This document shows positions 25,000-36,834 of a DNA stretch of 64,000 nt, piece after piece (the stretch's first letter is position 1; each line of letters opens with the position of its first letter). A program made the translations under genes and the position numbers. The DNA comes from Monosiga brevicollis MX1. Lineage: Eukaryota > Opisthokonta > Choanoflagellata > Craspedida > Salpingoecidae. The stretch spans positions 940,954 to 1,004,953 of the forward strand of contig NW_001865040.1 of assembly GCF_000002865.3 (NCBI RefSeq), given 5' to 3'. The notes under the pieces are model-generated. The model searched no databases. It was not told where the DNA came from and worked only from the letters and a program-made list of their open reading frames with translations.

Positions 25000-26164
25000 C
25001 TACCAACGGCCGGCTGCGACTAGTTCCTCGCGCATACCAGCGCGAAAAGTGGCATAATCGGCATGGCCCGTGACGGGCGTAACGACTTTGGCCCACTTGT
25101 CGCGAATATCGGACAGAACATCCGAGGGGATGGCAGCCTTGGCAGCCCCTACTTGGCCCTGATTCACCTTACCGCCGCCGAGTCCTGCCTCAACAGGCAA
25201 ACCGCAGGCTGGGTTTCGCTTACGTTTGGTAATGTGCTCATCAAACTGCGATTCGTGAGTCTTCATAAAAGCAAAGGAGGAATGCTCAACGGCGGTCTGA
25301 ATGACGTCGTCGGGGGAGTGAAGGCCCAGAAATCGGTCCACCCGGCGCACGGTCTCCTCAAGATGCTCTTTCATGTCCTCGAAAAACACCCACAAAACAT
25401 TGTCGTCCAGGCGGTGGTGGTACCAGCTGGTGAGATGGTGGTGGTAGCTGGCGTTTTGCATTCGAGACGCCGGCTCGCCGCGCTTCAGCCAGAATTCACG
25501 CAAGAAGGTGGTGATATCGATCTCGCCGGGCTCGAAATACCAGCCCTGGAAAAAGTTGAAAAAAGAGAGCGCCACGTCCTCGGGATGACGCACCACAACG
25601 ATGTATTTACCACCCTTGGGACAGTGGTCGTACCAGCAATGTGTTTTGTAGACGCGCGGCGCCGCCACCTGGGGAGCGTCAAGGGGGTGATCCAGGTCGT
25701 GGGCCAGCTCGATCCAGGGCACCACCTCACTAATCTCATCAAAGTCCATCGAGCCGCCCGTGCGCAGTTGATGGCAGATCTGCTGCATCCATGTCGTTCC
25801 TATGCCACGGTGGGTTTCCAACCAAGGCGAAGGATCAGATTGAAATCGCGACGACAGCAATCCAGGTGGTCCTTGAGAGTGACTGAGGGAGGACGACCGC
25901 CTGCCATACCGGCTTTGGGGGTGGTCACCACGAAGCAATCCGTGGGCTGGGGCTTGAATTCGAGGCCCTGAAAGAACGCGCGTGAGCCTTTGCAACGAGG
26001 AAGAGGGGTAGAGAAGCTCACCCACCATGGTGATTGGTGAGGCGTTTCAGCAGGCAGGGCTCTGGCCTCACCTTGGTCCGGCCTTCCTCCGTCTCCAGCC
26101 CACCGAGCCGCTGCTTGAGAAGCTTCATGGCTTCGGAATCCTGGTGCTCAGCCTCGTGTGGCAT
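25000..26164 (-). CDS. Cytosolic-type sulfotransferase
   Basis: Three exons: 26164-26072, 25967-25910, 25799-25000 (phases 0 and 1), giving 316 residues, the usual length of the Sulfotransfer_1 family. These enzymes move sulfate from PAPS to hydroxyl or amino groups of small molecules. The ATG sits in GCCACCATG. The 5'-phosphosulfate loop is split by an intron: TTPKAG|TTWMQQI. Next come VYKTHCWYD, the 3'-phosphate-binding block YIVVVRHPEDVALSFFNF and WVFFEDMKEHLEETVRRVDRFLG. The family's C-terminal region is present as AFMKTHESQ...K...G...KVNQGQVG, close to the KxxxFRKGxxGDWK site but altered. No signal peptide or membrane segment is seen. The substrate cannot be predicted. Confidence 0.88.
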
Positions 26165-27277
26165 GGTGGCGGAACGGGACCAAGTTCAAGATGGTATCAA
26201 AGGGGCTAGAGGAGATGAGGGTGCCCGCTATTGCTTGAGTCGAGCGTCGTGTGCGTTGTGTGGGTGCAGCGTTGTTCGCTGGTTCGCGATCTGACCTATG
26301 ATTGGAATCAAGCACCCTTTTGCGTATCGCGCAGAAAAAAAAAAAAAAAAAAAAAAAAAAAGCTGACATCAAGGGGGGGCAGGGAATGGGCAGAAAAACA
26401 ATCAAGTTTTCATAAATACGCTATTTATAGAATTGGCTTTGAAGCCGCACACAACACGAACAGCTGGGGCCTTGAAACGTCGGGTATACTGTAACGGTAT
26501 AGCACACTTTGAATTAAATTCAGTGTAACAGCGTCATGCTTTTTGGGCGTCATATTGTCATCATCAGGCGGAAAAGCCTCCATGGCGTCCACATGGGCAC
26601 AGCACGTTACGTGTGTACGTCTTCAGCCCCTTTTGTTTTATTGCACCTCCAAATTTGCTTCAACAGCAACAGCAACAGTGACGATCCCCTTCCTTCCTCC
26701 AATGGGGTTTTTTTCCAGACCCATAATTTTCCACTCGCCCAAGAGCTTAAGCCAGGCAGGCGTGACCTTGACCCCCAACACACCACCACCACCACCACCA
26801 CACCTTTTGTAGTCCCCTCTCCAAAATCCTTCACACACACACACACTAACCACTACAGCGTACACCCGCGGTACCAGTGTATCACTATCACCCTCTCTCC
26901 TCTCTCTCCACCACCACGAGTTGAGAGCGATACGGTCCAAAGCGGCATTCCCTTCCTCCAGCCGGTACCGTCATCCCTCTCGCTCTCTCGCTCTCTCGCT
27001 CTCTCGCTCTCTCGCTCTCTCGCCGGCTCCCCTCGAGTGGTTGTTGTCCTTCGTGTCCTGTCTCTGTCGTTATGAGCCCGCCACGCCGCCATATTCTTTC
27101 CCTCCTCCTGGTTGGGGTGAAGGCGTGGTGGACTGCTGCTGGTTTTGTTATTTTTCCAAGTGTGGTTGTAGCTCGCGCCGCCAACTGATAAAGTCAACTT
27201 GCATTTTTTGTTCGACTCGCAGCTTCTATTGCCCTTTCTTCCGGTTCGACACTTTGTCAAACACACAGACCAGCACC
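26165..27277. promoter_or_regulatory. Divergent intergenic region sulfotransferase / V-ATPase c with pyrimidine repeats
   Basis: About 1.1 kb. It holds a 27-base A tract (26335-26361), a CCA run near 26785-26803, a short CA run near 26833-26846, and a (CTCTCTCG)n array at about 26976-27023 some 250 bases upstream of the V-ATPase ATG. The C/T-rich array on the sense strand may be part of the core promoter or 5' UTR of this expected high-expression gene. No intact extra gene was found. Confidence 0.5.
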
Positions 27278-27978
27278 ATGTCGGCTACCTATTGCGATGC
27301 CTCGACCATGAACATCTTCGACACGACCCCTGAGGGTCTGATGTGCCCCATCTACTCGTCGTTCTTCGGCGTCATGGGTGCCTCCGCCGCCATGGTCTTC
27401 AGCGGTACGTACAGCTGCTCGTTTACCGCAATACAAGATAAAACTCGCTCGTCCCGAGCTTGCCTGTTCTGTTCTGTTCTGGTGGTGTATACCACTCTCG
27501 GGCATGTCTGGGGATGAATACCTTGGCACCAGGAAGTGGTGGTCCGAACAGGGTCGAGGAGATTTTGACGCTCCTCAGGGGATGTTAGACGCGAGCGAAC
27601 TTGGCACTCGCCCTGGCTGGCTTTTGCCACTTTGTCGCTCTTGTGTCTGTCGTGTGTCACGCTTCCATGGGATCATGATTGTCGGCAGCCTGGAGTCGGG
27701 TCAAAGTTGTGTGACGGAACATCCTCATTGCTTATTATTCTGTACAACTTGTTACAGCTCTTGGTGCTGCTTACGGTACCGCCAAGTCGGGCACCGGTAT
27801 CGCTGCCATGTCCGTCATGCGCCCCGAGCTTATCATGAAGAGCATCATTCCCGTCGTCATGGCTGGTATCATTGCCATTTACGGTCTCGTCGTGTCCGTC
27901 CTCATTGCCAACAACATTGGCACTGACTACCCTCTGTTCAAGTATGTGATCAACCACTTGTTAGGAAAAACGAATGGT

Positions 27979-28014
<36 letters not shown>

Positions 28015-28502
28015 CACAACTCACGTGGTCACTTGCTTTTGTTCTTGTGCTCCGTATCAACTTTCTCTAGCGGCTTCATCCACCTTGGTGCCGGTCTCGC
28101 CGTCGGTATCTCCGGTCTTGCCGCTGGTTTCGCCATTGGTATTGTTGGTGACTCTGGTGTCCGTGGTACCGCTCAGCAACCCAAGGTTTGTTTTTTTGCT
28201 CCCCTCGTTATACTTTGTTGGACTCTCGCTCTTTTGATGCTTTGGACGCTGCCTCCCTTCCTTGGCACGCGATGACGCTCATTCATTGCCTTCGTCGTCT
28301 TTCTTTGCCCCTTCTCGACCAACAGCTCTTCGTCGGCATGATTCTGATTCTCATTTTCGCTGAGGTCCTTGGTCTCTACGGTCTCATTGTTGCTCTCATC
28401 CTTAACACCAAGGCCAGCAAGGGTGACTGCCATGCCTCTTGCTACAACCCCTGCTGCCCCACTGGCCAGTGCTACGACACCGACAAAAACCAGTGCGCTT
28501 AA
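27278..28502 (+). CDS. ATP6V0C: V-type ATPase 16 kDa proteolipid subunit c
   Basis: Four exons: 27278-27404, 27758-27941, 28071-28185, 28326-28502, giving 200 residues. Subunit c forms the rotating proton-carrying ring of the V-ATPase in endomembranes. Four membrane helices are visible: the first from [16 protein letters not shown], the second around [20 protein letters not shown], the third [20 protein letters not shown] and the fourth [20 protein letters not shown], with the essential proton-binding Glu in [25 protein letters not shown] and [18 protein letters not shown] match the family at high identity. Unusually, the usual C-terminus (about LNTK) is followed by roughly 25 residues with seven cysteines ([17 protein letters not shown] and CA at the end). 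In the yeast enzyme the c-subunit C-terminus faces the lumen, so this tail would be luminal. Confidence 0.95.
27982..28014. repeat. Poly(T) tract, about 33 bases, in a V-ATPase c intron
   Basis: Uninterrupted T run in intron 3, about 55 bases upstream of the acceptor, longer than a normal polypyrimidine tract. Confidence 0.95.
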
Positions 28503-29393
28503 GCCTGTGCACTTTGTGCGTGCGCTGAACAGTCGCATCCCATCTTTTTTCGCCTGCATCGAAGATTGGGGTCGCTGCTGTCTCAGTCGTGGCTTGGTAC
28601 ACAAAAAATGAAGAGCGTAATATGGACACACATCAATGCGTTTTTTTCAACTTTGGCGAATGCTTGGGTGTTCTTTTGTTTATGTTTTTCTCGCTTTTTC
28701 ATGGCGTCCGCTAGCGCTTGAAGCATATGGCTATCTTTGTCTTGTTTCTACGCCCGTGCGTGACGCTCTCAAAACGAGCTAGGTGACTTTGTATGGTCGG
28801 AATATTCTTTTCCCTTTTCTTTTCTCTTTCTTTTCTGCTTTGAAAGCACGAACCGATGACGTGTCAATGAGCATGGGCTTCCGGTTCAGCCGCTTGCGTT
28901 ACGGCTTTGTCGTTCGGGCTCTCAATGTTGTGAAGCTCCCGTCATGCGGGCTGCGCGTTGGCGAAGCTTAACTTCTTTGTTCATTGTTTCTGTGCTTGGG
29001 CTTTTTACCAGCTGCTCCCGCAATTGACTCTTGTCTTCGACTAATGTCCCGTCTCGATTTGCTCATTTGGGTTTCTGGGTCGTCACGACACTGACACAAA
29101 GCTTTCAAAGTCTTTTCGTGCACACAATGCGTGAATGTCCAATCAAGAAGAGTCTTGCAGTAGTCGGCAGACCGCTTCATGGGCCGCTTGCACCCGACGC
29201 TTCTCAGAAATGGGCACGTGTAGTCCTTGGTGGTACAAGGCACCTGAACCCACGTCCAAGGTAGCCCACCACCTCATAATGTGCAACCAGCCGTCGGCGC
29301 CCGACGTGTGTGCCTGCAGCAAAGCCTCAATGGCCCCAGGATCCCTTTGATGCAAATGAGCGCCCCCGAGTCGACGGTGAGATGATCCCGTGC
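28503..29393. other. Convergent spacer V-ATPase c / DEPDC5
   Basis: About 890 bases without a coding exon that I can support. Short frames on both strands lack domains and codon bias. It likely includes both 3' UTRs. Confidence 0.5.
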
Positions 29394-31015
29394 CTACAAC
29401 GCCTCATCAACGCCACAATAGCAGCAAAGGTGCGAGTCATACCGGGAGAGCTGCACTAAGCGCGCGATGACTGGCACTTCCGAGCTGATGGTTGCAAGAT
29501 GCTCGGCCCAGGCATGCCAGGCCGCTGCGTGGCGTCCCGTGATGCGCAGCTTGGCCGTCGTTGAAGCTATGAACGGAGGCAGCGCAACGTCAGCTCGCCG
29601 CGCGTGTGACAAGAACGACAACAAAAGAAACACTACAGCCAGGGCGTAACGAGCTCTGCTTGGCAGGCGTAGGAGGGACGAAACAGCACTCACCACCACT
29701 GAGGTGATTGCTGACGAAAGCGACCGAGTTTTGCTCGGGTAGCCATTGGATAAAGCAGCTGCCAGACCGGTGCAAATATTGGCGTGCCAAGACCGCAGGT
29801 CGCTGACGCGGCCCCACGTCCAGCTCCGCCAGTTGCTGCGCCAAGGAGAGGCATCATAGAACATGATGGCTTTATGTAAGCGACAATGCAGCACGAACGA
29901 GCCACAGGGAATAACGCATCCCACACCCACGCACCACCTCGTCATGTCGCACATCCAGGATCAGGTCAAAGGCATCCTCCAGGGCTTCGAGCACAACACG
30001 TTGCCTACAGAGCACAAACCAAAATCCTTCAGGCGCTGTTCACACAAGCTGTGCCCTCGGGCCAGCACACGGTTACCATTGTCGGCCGGGGCAGATCGTT
30101 TCTTGGGGCCACGAACCGCTCTGGCGTGTCCATGGACACGGCTAAAGGGAGGACGAGCGGGGCACGCAGTGGGTCTGACAAACTCCGGGAAGCTGCCAAT
30201 TGGGCAATGGGCATTTGAACACAGAGCATACTCCGCGCCTCCTGAGATGTACCGATCGTGTATTGAACAACACGCCCAGGCAGACCAAGGTGATGAGTGC
30301 TGCAAAGCAAAACTGTTCGGAGCTAGAACGAGATCCGAGGGCACTCAATGTGTCCACATGTTGTGCCGAGAAGAAGTGGCAGTGAACGGGGAGCTAAAAA
30401 AAAGCCTTACAGCACGTTTGATGATGCGCGCAAAGATATCTTGAATCACGCAGGCCGTGGCGACAAGCCACTGGCATTCAAAGTGAAACACACGATGGGG
30501 GTGGAATGTGCTGAAGAGTTGCAATCTTTCGGTAAGCTGTGCCCACTAATTACACCAAATCATCAGGCATCCTCACCACAAGCACAAGAGCACTTACGTA
30601 TCCGCGTAAAGACCAGCCCATTCATCACGACCGCTGATGCCCTTGGGATCCACGTTGAGCCAAGTTACTTGTGCGAGAACATGTCTGCACCCGCCAACCG
30701 CCGGTCAGCGCACGGGATGCCATGCACTCGGTCGTGACAACACCAAGGGCATGGCTTACTTATCAGAGGCAGCAGCAACTTGGCTTGGCTGCAGGTCGCT
30801 CAGGCAGCGCTCGTCTGTGGGCTCCACCATGGATGTTACTGCAAAAGCCCCTACTTGCACGGGCTCAGCCGAACTGTCCGACGTTAGGGGCCCAAATTGC
30901 AGCGGCACCGCCTCCAAGCTACCGGATTTGCCTGGCTGCGCAGGCAGGACAAAACCACTGCGTGAGGTTTGATGAAACAAAAGCACTACACACGTGTACT
31001 TCTTGCCGCATGCAT

Positions 31016-31053
<38 letters not shown>

Positions 31054-34000
31054 ACAGAGGGCAACGACAAAGCAGAGGTAGAGACCGACCCGATAGGGCT
31101 TGAGAACGCGATGCACATCCTCAAGAAAACGGCCAAAGTTGCTCACGGCCTCGGCCACTGTCATGAAACGATGGGCTGGCACAACGCCAAAGCGCACGCG
31201 CCAAAAGCGAAGCGAGTCAATTTCATTGGAAGACAATGGCTCCGTCGCCACCTCACGATTCGACACGAGATTATCCGCGGCATTCCTATGACACAGGCAG
31301 TAGGTCGAATGATTGTATCATGATACGGTACAACGCAAGGGGTGGATAAATAACCCCCAAGCTTTGGCAACAGCCACGCACCAGTTGTACCCATCCAATG
31401 CCGAGGGGCTAAACTTGGTTTCCATAGCAATGGCCTGTGGATTGGTTACACACAGAAGTAAGCTTGTTTCCCGCAGGCCAGTATCGCAGAGAAGTATAAG
31501 TAAAAAAAATAAAAAAATAAAAAAATAAAAAAATTAAAAAAATTAAAAAAAAAAAAAAGCAGAATGGGCAATAATGGTACACATACGTCGGAGCGTCGAT
31601 ACGGGATGAGACCGTAGGAATAGGACAACGGCCGTGGGTGTAAGTGATCCAAGGGACTATTTGCAAGGTTGCGCACACCACGAGGCAGTCAGGCAGCGGT
31701 GGTAGGCGAACCAGGCTTGCAGCCCCCAATGAGGTGAAAACACGCAGAGCTCGAACCGATAAATGTCCACAAACACGGCATTCTCGTGTTGCTTGTATTC
31801 GAGCTTGTGAAAGTGGCTCCCAAAAGACATCCAATGAGCAACGTCCAAGTCGGACTCAGGGCTGTCGACGCTGGCCACGGCATTCAGGGGCATGTACAAG
31901 ACATCGGGTAGAACGTTGGAGTTGCTTGACTTGACACGATTGTTCGTCGGCGCAGACGCGCGAGCCATGGCTGCAGACCGCGAATCGGTTTGCGATCGAT
32001 CAGATGATTCCTCCAACACACCCCCTCGTCCACCTCGTCGGCTCCGCGACACACAAAGCTGAAATCCTTGTGCCATACGCTGCGCTTGGAGGAGCACAAA
32101 CAGCTGCCGCATCATGGTGGCATTGCCTGTCAATGAAAGCGTTGATGGGTGAGTCCAGCAACACTCGTATCAAGTCGAATGAATGCCCACTCTACGGAAT
32201 CGCCTATCCAGACACCCCAGCAATCAGAGCAGAGGGGAGGTCGGGCTTACCGGCTGGTCCTGGCCGGCCATCCCAATGACTGACAGCGTTGAGTTTGTAG
32301 TGGCTCACAACGCGATGCGTTTCCGTCAGCTCGACTACCATCGCCACACATCGCACATGCCGACAGAGAAGCTTGGGGTGAGCAACATGCAGGTGCAAAT
32401 TCAAATGCTTCGCTATTCCAATAGTGGTACAAAGATCGGAAGCGCGGCTTACCTTCACTTGGCAGTTGGTCCGTGGTGAGCGGCAGGCAGGCTGGTCGGC
32501 AAATGCTCTTCCATGGTGGGCCTGCACAATCACGCGGGGTTAGTATTCGCACTATGCATCAACCCCATCAGCGACTGCAACCCAGGAACAACGCAGGTGG
32601 GTGAAGGCTCATCACTGAAACCGAATAGCATGGAGGCTGCTGCCCTCACCAAAAGGCGTGCTCGAGTTCAAGTAGGCGGGGGGAAACACGTGTTTCCAGT
32701 TGTGATTGCCACCCACAAACTCGTTGTATGCATCACGCAAAAGGTATGGATTGACCAAGGGGTGTCCACTCAACCGATCGCAGGCCCGGCGCTCCTGTTC
32801 CGACAACTACGAATAAGTAATGGATTCACAAGAAACAGTAGGGGGTTGAGTCGAGAGTGTCATGAAACAACATGGCCGTATACTTGCACACACACACACA
32901 CACGCACCAACAAGTTGTCCTTGACGGCATAGCGGCGCCATGCGCGTGCCATGCGACGCACGCCGGCGTTGTGAAGCAAGCTTGGGTCAATGGGCGATTC
33001 ACTCAGCGATGCCCCTACTGTGTACGAGGGTGGAACTGCAGATCCGGCAATCAGTGAGGCCCGTGGCGGGTGACAATCTACTATAAGAAGACCACGAGTC
33101 CTGGCAATAGCTAGCCAAGGCAACAGCTGCCACTTGTGTGCTGATTTCATGTTGGCCTCACCCGTTGTGCCCCTCAAGTTCGGAGCGCGAGTCACCAACG
33201 CTTGCTCGGGCGGCGGGATTTCCAAGGCCATGGTCGCTGCGGGGTCGGTGATGAGATCACGCACAGACTTTTCGCTGGTAGGCGGTGAGGCTGCATCTTT
33301 GACTGTATCGCCTTTGTGCAAACGATCGACTGTGAGGATGACTAGCAACACTCGCGCAAAGATTCACGCAAAAGGCAGCGCCATATGGAGAAGAGGCTAT
33401 GTACACAAGCTTACTCGATGTGGAAGCGAGTTTGTCCGCAGTGGCAGCACCCAATGCCGTGGTAGGTGCGTCACGGACTAGTGGGGAATTGGCAGCTTGA
33501 AGGGTTGCCTGAGAAGGAACAAAGGATCCTTTGCTTGCATGGCGAGAAGCCTGCCAGGTTGAAAGACACGAGTCAGGTATGATACTTAACACATGAGCCG
33601 AAGCAGGAAGACAAGGGTAGTAAACGTACGCGCTGTGCCATTTCCCGCACAAGACTGTTGTCCCGACCAATGCTCACACTACGCCCGTCGTTCAGTGCAC
33701 GTAAGGCTTGAGTCCCATCGTTGACTTGGTTCTCACGGGTTGACGACATGGCATCCTCGGCAGTGAGCCAGATGAGGCGATCGTGCTCTTCCATTTCTGC
33801 AAGAGTTTCTGGAGTGGTTTCATGGCGCGGTGCGGGCGCAATACGCCAGCGTTGACCTTCTTCGGCGCTGAAGACGGCCGACGTCTCCATGAAGCGCGCC
33901 GGCACATGTGGTTCCTCTTGCCATTGTGGAGTGAGGGCCTCACGAAGAATAAAGTCTTGGTCGTACAAGAAGGTGTGGATCCAGGTTGGGCGCGCATAAA

Positions 34001-36554
34001 AGTAAGGGTGGTCACCTCCGTGGCGTCGACGATCGACAAGGGGTGAAAAGACGCTCTCGCCCGTATCACTGCCAGTCCAGCCGGGTAAGCTGCTACTGCT
34101 GACCATGGGGGTCAGGCGGGTGGAGGCGTGGGGTGACCGATGCTCTGCGGTATCGTCCCGGGCTTGCCAGCGGAAGATGACAGCATCGTGGGCGCGTCGC
34201 TCAGCCAGGCACACGAGGTCACAACCAATGCCGTTGTCGCAAATACGCTGCTGGGATAGCTTGAGCAGCTCGGGTGACGACTAAGGAGTGGCAAAGATGG
34301 GTGTGATGAAAAGCAGCGTCCGCCCATCATTGACATTGCAATGTCATGGGGGGTGGAGCACCGAGCCACACGGGGGAGGGGAGAAAAAGAAAAAAAAAGT
34401 CCACACACATCACGTCTAGGATATGGAGAAAGTGCCAAGACAAAGAACGTGTTGCACCTGCCATTGCAGCGATTTGCAAGTGGAGCGCACCTCGAACAGC
34501 CCGCCGCCTGGGGAGATGATGAGAACGCCGAGTCCAGTGCGTTGAAAGACGCGATCCAGGTGATGTCGATCAAACACGTTGAGAGAGAGATTGACAGCCT
34601 CAAGCACGTTACCATGCAAGGCGCGGCTCAAGTGGCCGCGTGGCATTGAAGTTCTGTGAAGGGTGACATGACCCGAGGATAGCGGCAGCAGAGGCAAGGA
34701 TAGGCGCTGAGAATAAGTCGCGAGCCAAAGCTTTGCACAAGAACCGACAGGTGATAGCCACCGTGACTTTGTGAGATCGATGTACGCACTCGAGTAGTTC
34801 GATCTTGTCAAGAAAATTGTTGAGGTAACCTCGAATGGTCGTGAGTTGCAGAAGAAGATCGACGCCGACTTCGTTCTGCAGAATCACCTGGTATAAGTCT
34901 TGGCATAATCGCCCGGTGCATGTACGTTGCAAGCGCTCTGCAATCGCACACGATGAAGCTCGTGAGTGTAAGTCGCGAGGATAGGTAGACTACCAGAAAG
35001 CGCGCACGAGCTGCCGCCTGTTGGCCTGTGCTCGAGCCGGTGCAGGAGCGAGGGTCGCAGATAGAGAATGGAGTGTCCTGTGGAGCAGCTGACTGGCACG
35101 TACGTTGGATGTGCGGCGGGAAGGCATCCACATCCGTTTCGTCGTAGAGAATGCGCGCAAAGAGGGTCACTGAGAGTTGATGCGCAGTTTTATGGTCGCG
35201 CCATTGCCCAAAGAGGTCGGATAAAAAGCGAAAGGTGCGTTCAATGTACTGATCCCCACTCCAATCGAATTCTTGCATTTCTGCGTGTAACGATAGGCAA
35301 GGATATGGATAGGACGGAACAGTGGCAGGCGCAGTAGCAAAATCCACCCGTTCATTGTCGCAAAGCCATCCGATGTCAATCGCCCATGATTGTGTGCGAG
35401 AAGAACATGAGCGTGCAAGAACATGAGGAGCAACTGGGGCCGAGAAGCTCGAGGCAACTGACCGGCTGACATTTGAATGAGCATGTGAATTTGGCATGCA
35501 CTGGATCGATACACCACTTTGGTGCTGGCCGTGGCGTAGCCGCTCGCGACCTGTAGGGAGGGTGCCGATCCCAATAGATATGTGATGAATGGGGGTGGCG
35601 GGGGTGGCGGAAGGAGACGATCATGAGGATCTCCAGCAGCGATGGATAAGTGCAGTGGCGTTGGCGAGACTACCTCCTTGCCGTTGCTCTTGAGCCACAG
35701 CTGGCTGATCTGGCAACGAATGCCGCCCACTTGCACAGATCGCCCAACGTAGAGGCACTGTTGTTTGAGGCTGGAGGTGAGACGAAACATGTCGTTTCGC
35801 CCGATGTATTGGCCTAGTGAGGTAACAGTCGTTGTGAGCAGATTGCTGCAAGCGTTCGAGGCAACAGATTGCCAGTCCGGGTGCAAGACCTAGACTAACC
35901 CCGAAAGGTAATTTCGACGACGTCAAGAGCCACGGCTTCGGGCGCGACCTTAACAACATGAACCTCACGCAAATTGTCCAGCTTGAAGAGCTAGCCAGAG
36001 AAACACGCGCACAAGGCAAGAGGACAGGCGGGTGATGGATACGGCGACAGTCGAGTACAGCTGCCCAACGCACACAGTGTCGATCCGTACAGAAGCGATG
36101 CTGCCATGCAGACTGATCTGTCCCCCCGATGCCAGGCTGAGCTGCTCCTTTTGCGTGGGAATCTATGTGCAGACACGGACAAGAGGCGGTCTCAAGCCAT
36201 GAGGATAAGGTGAACATCACAAACACCGGGCGTGCTCGAGTTTGTTCACCTTAACAACGATATGGCAATCCAGTTGCGATGAGGGTTGGTGCAGATCCAC
36301 CAAATCTCCCTAAGATTGTTTGCAGATGGGTGTCGGCGGCCAAGAGCATGTCAGCGGGCCAAGACCGACCAGTCGCACACCGCTGGCAGCTTTGCGTGGG
36401 GGCATGGAACGAACAGGATGTAAATCGTGGAGGGCTGAAAGGTGCACATGACATCAGGCGCGTGCTCGTTGCCATCCGTGTCATGCACCCAGAGACGGTA
36501 GGAGTGATAGTTGGACAAACTGCCACTGCCATGGCTCAAGCCGGTGGTGGCCAT
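29394..36554 (-). CDS. DEPDC5: DEPDC5/Iml1, GATOR1 subunit, apparently without the DEP domain
   Basis: GATOR1 is the GTPase-activating complex for Rag GTPases that restrains TORC1 when amino acids are low. Twenty-seven exons rebuilt: 36554-36381, 36309-36250, 36162-36043, 35990-35900, 35813-35674, 35550-35463, 35280-35104, 34937-34790, 34653-34491, 34280-33630, 33550-33415, 33329-33162, 33035-32908, 32806-32650, 32521-32453, 32334-32251, 32126-31757, 31656-31587, 31434-31382, 31285-31090, 30935-30760, 30684-30598, 30510-30411, 30241-30117, 30004-29935, 29835-29694, 29566-29394; about 1371 residues (human about 1600). Matching blocks: GDLVDLHQP, QYIGRNDMFRL, FLSDLFGQW, EAVNLSLNVFD, GVLIISPGGGLFE, QQRICDNGIGCDLVCLAER, CRPACLPLTTDQLP, HWMSFGSHFHKLEY, SLRFWRVRFGVVPA, LNVDPKGISGRDEW, QWLVATACVIQDIF, DPLRAPLVLPL and RQYLHRSGSCFIQ. 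Only about 60 residues (exon 21) lie where the DEP domain should be. Some weak donors (GTTCGA, GTTCGT) are inferred from phase and homology. Confidence 0.9.
31021..31057. repeat. (CA)n microsatellite in a DEPDC5 intron
   Basis: About 18 units with one TA interruption, between exons 20 and 21. A second, shorter CA run lies at about 32888-32903 in intron 13. Confidence 0.93.
31501..31558. repeat. A-rich (AAAAAAAT)n-like tract in a DEPDC5 intron
   Basis: Runs of six to fourteen A separated by single or double T. On the gene's sense strand this is a T-rich tract upstream of the exon 19 acceptor. Confidence 0.9.
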
Positions 36555-36651
36555 CCTGCTTGGTCTGAGATGGAGCGGCCAGATTCCGCACTCGAGCACA
36601 AGTCGGCACGCACACACTTGCACACACCCTCACACGCCTTTACACACACAC
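36555..36651. promoter_or_regulatory. 97-base divergent promoter between DEPDC5 and the 2OG oxygenase gene
   Basis: Only 97 bases separate the two start codons, so the transcripts must share or overlap promoter sequence. On the plus strand it is rich in CACA and CACAC blocks; no TATA box is present. Confidence 0.6.
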
Positions 36652-36742
36652 ATGAATACCCTCTTTGATGTGGCCGAAAGCCACGACGGTTTCCCCGATG
36701 ATCCCTTTACTGCCGCGGCGGCTGGTCAATGTCGCTGAGGCA

Positions 36743-36834
<92 letters not shown>

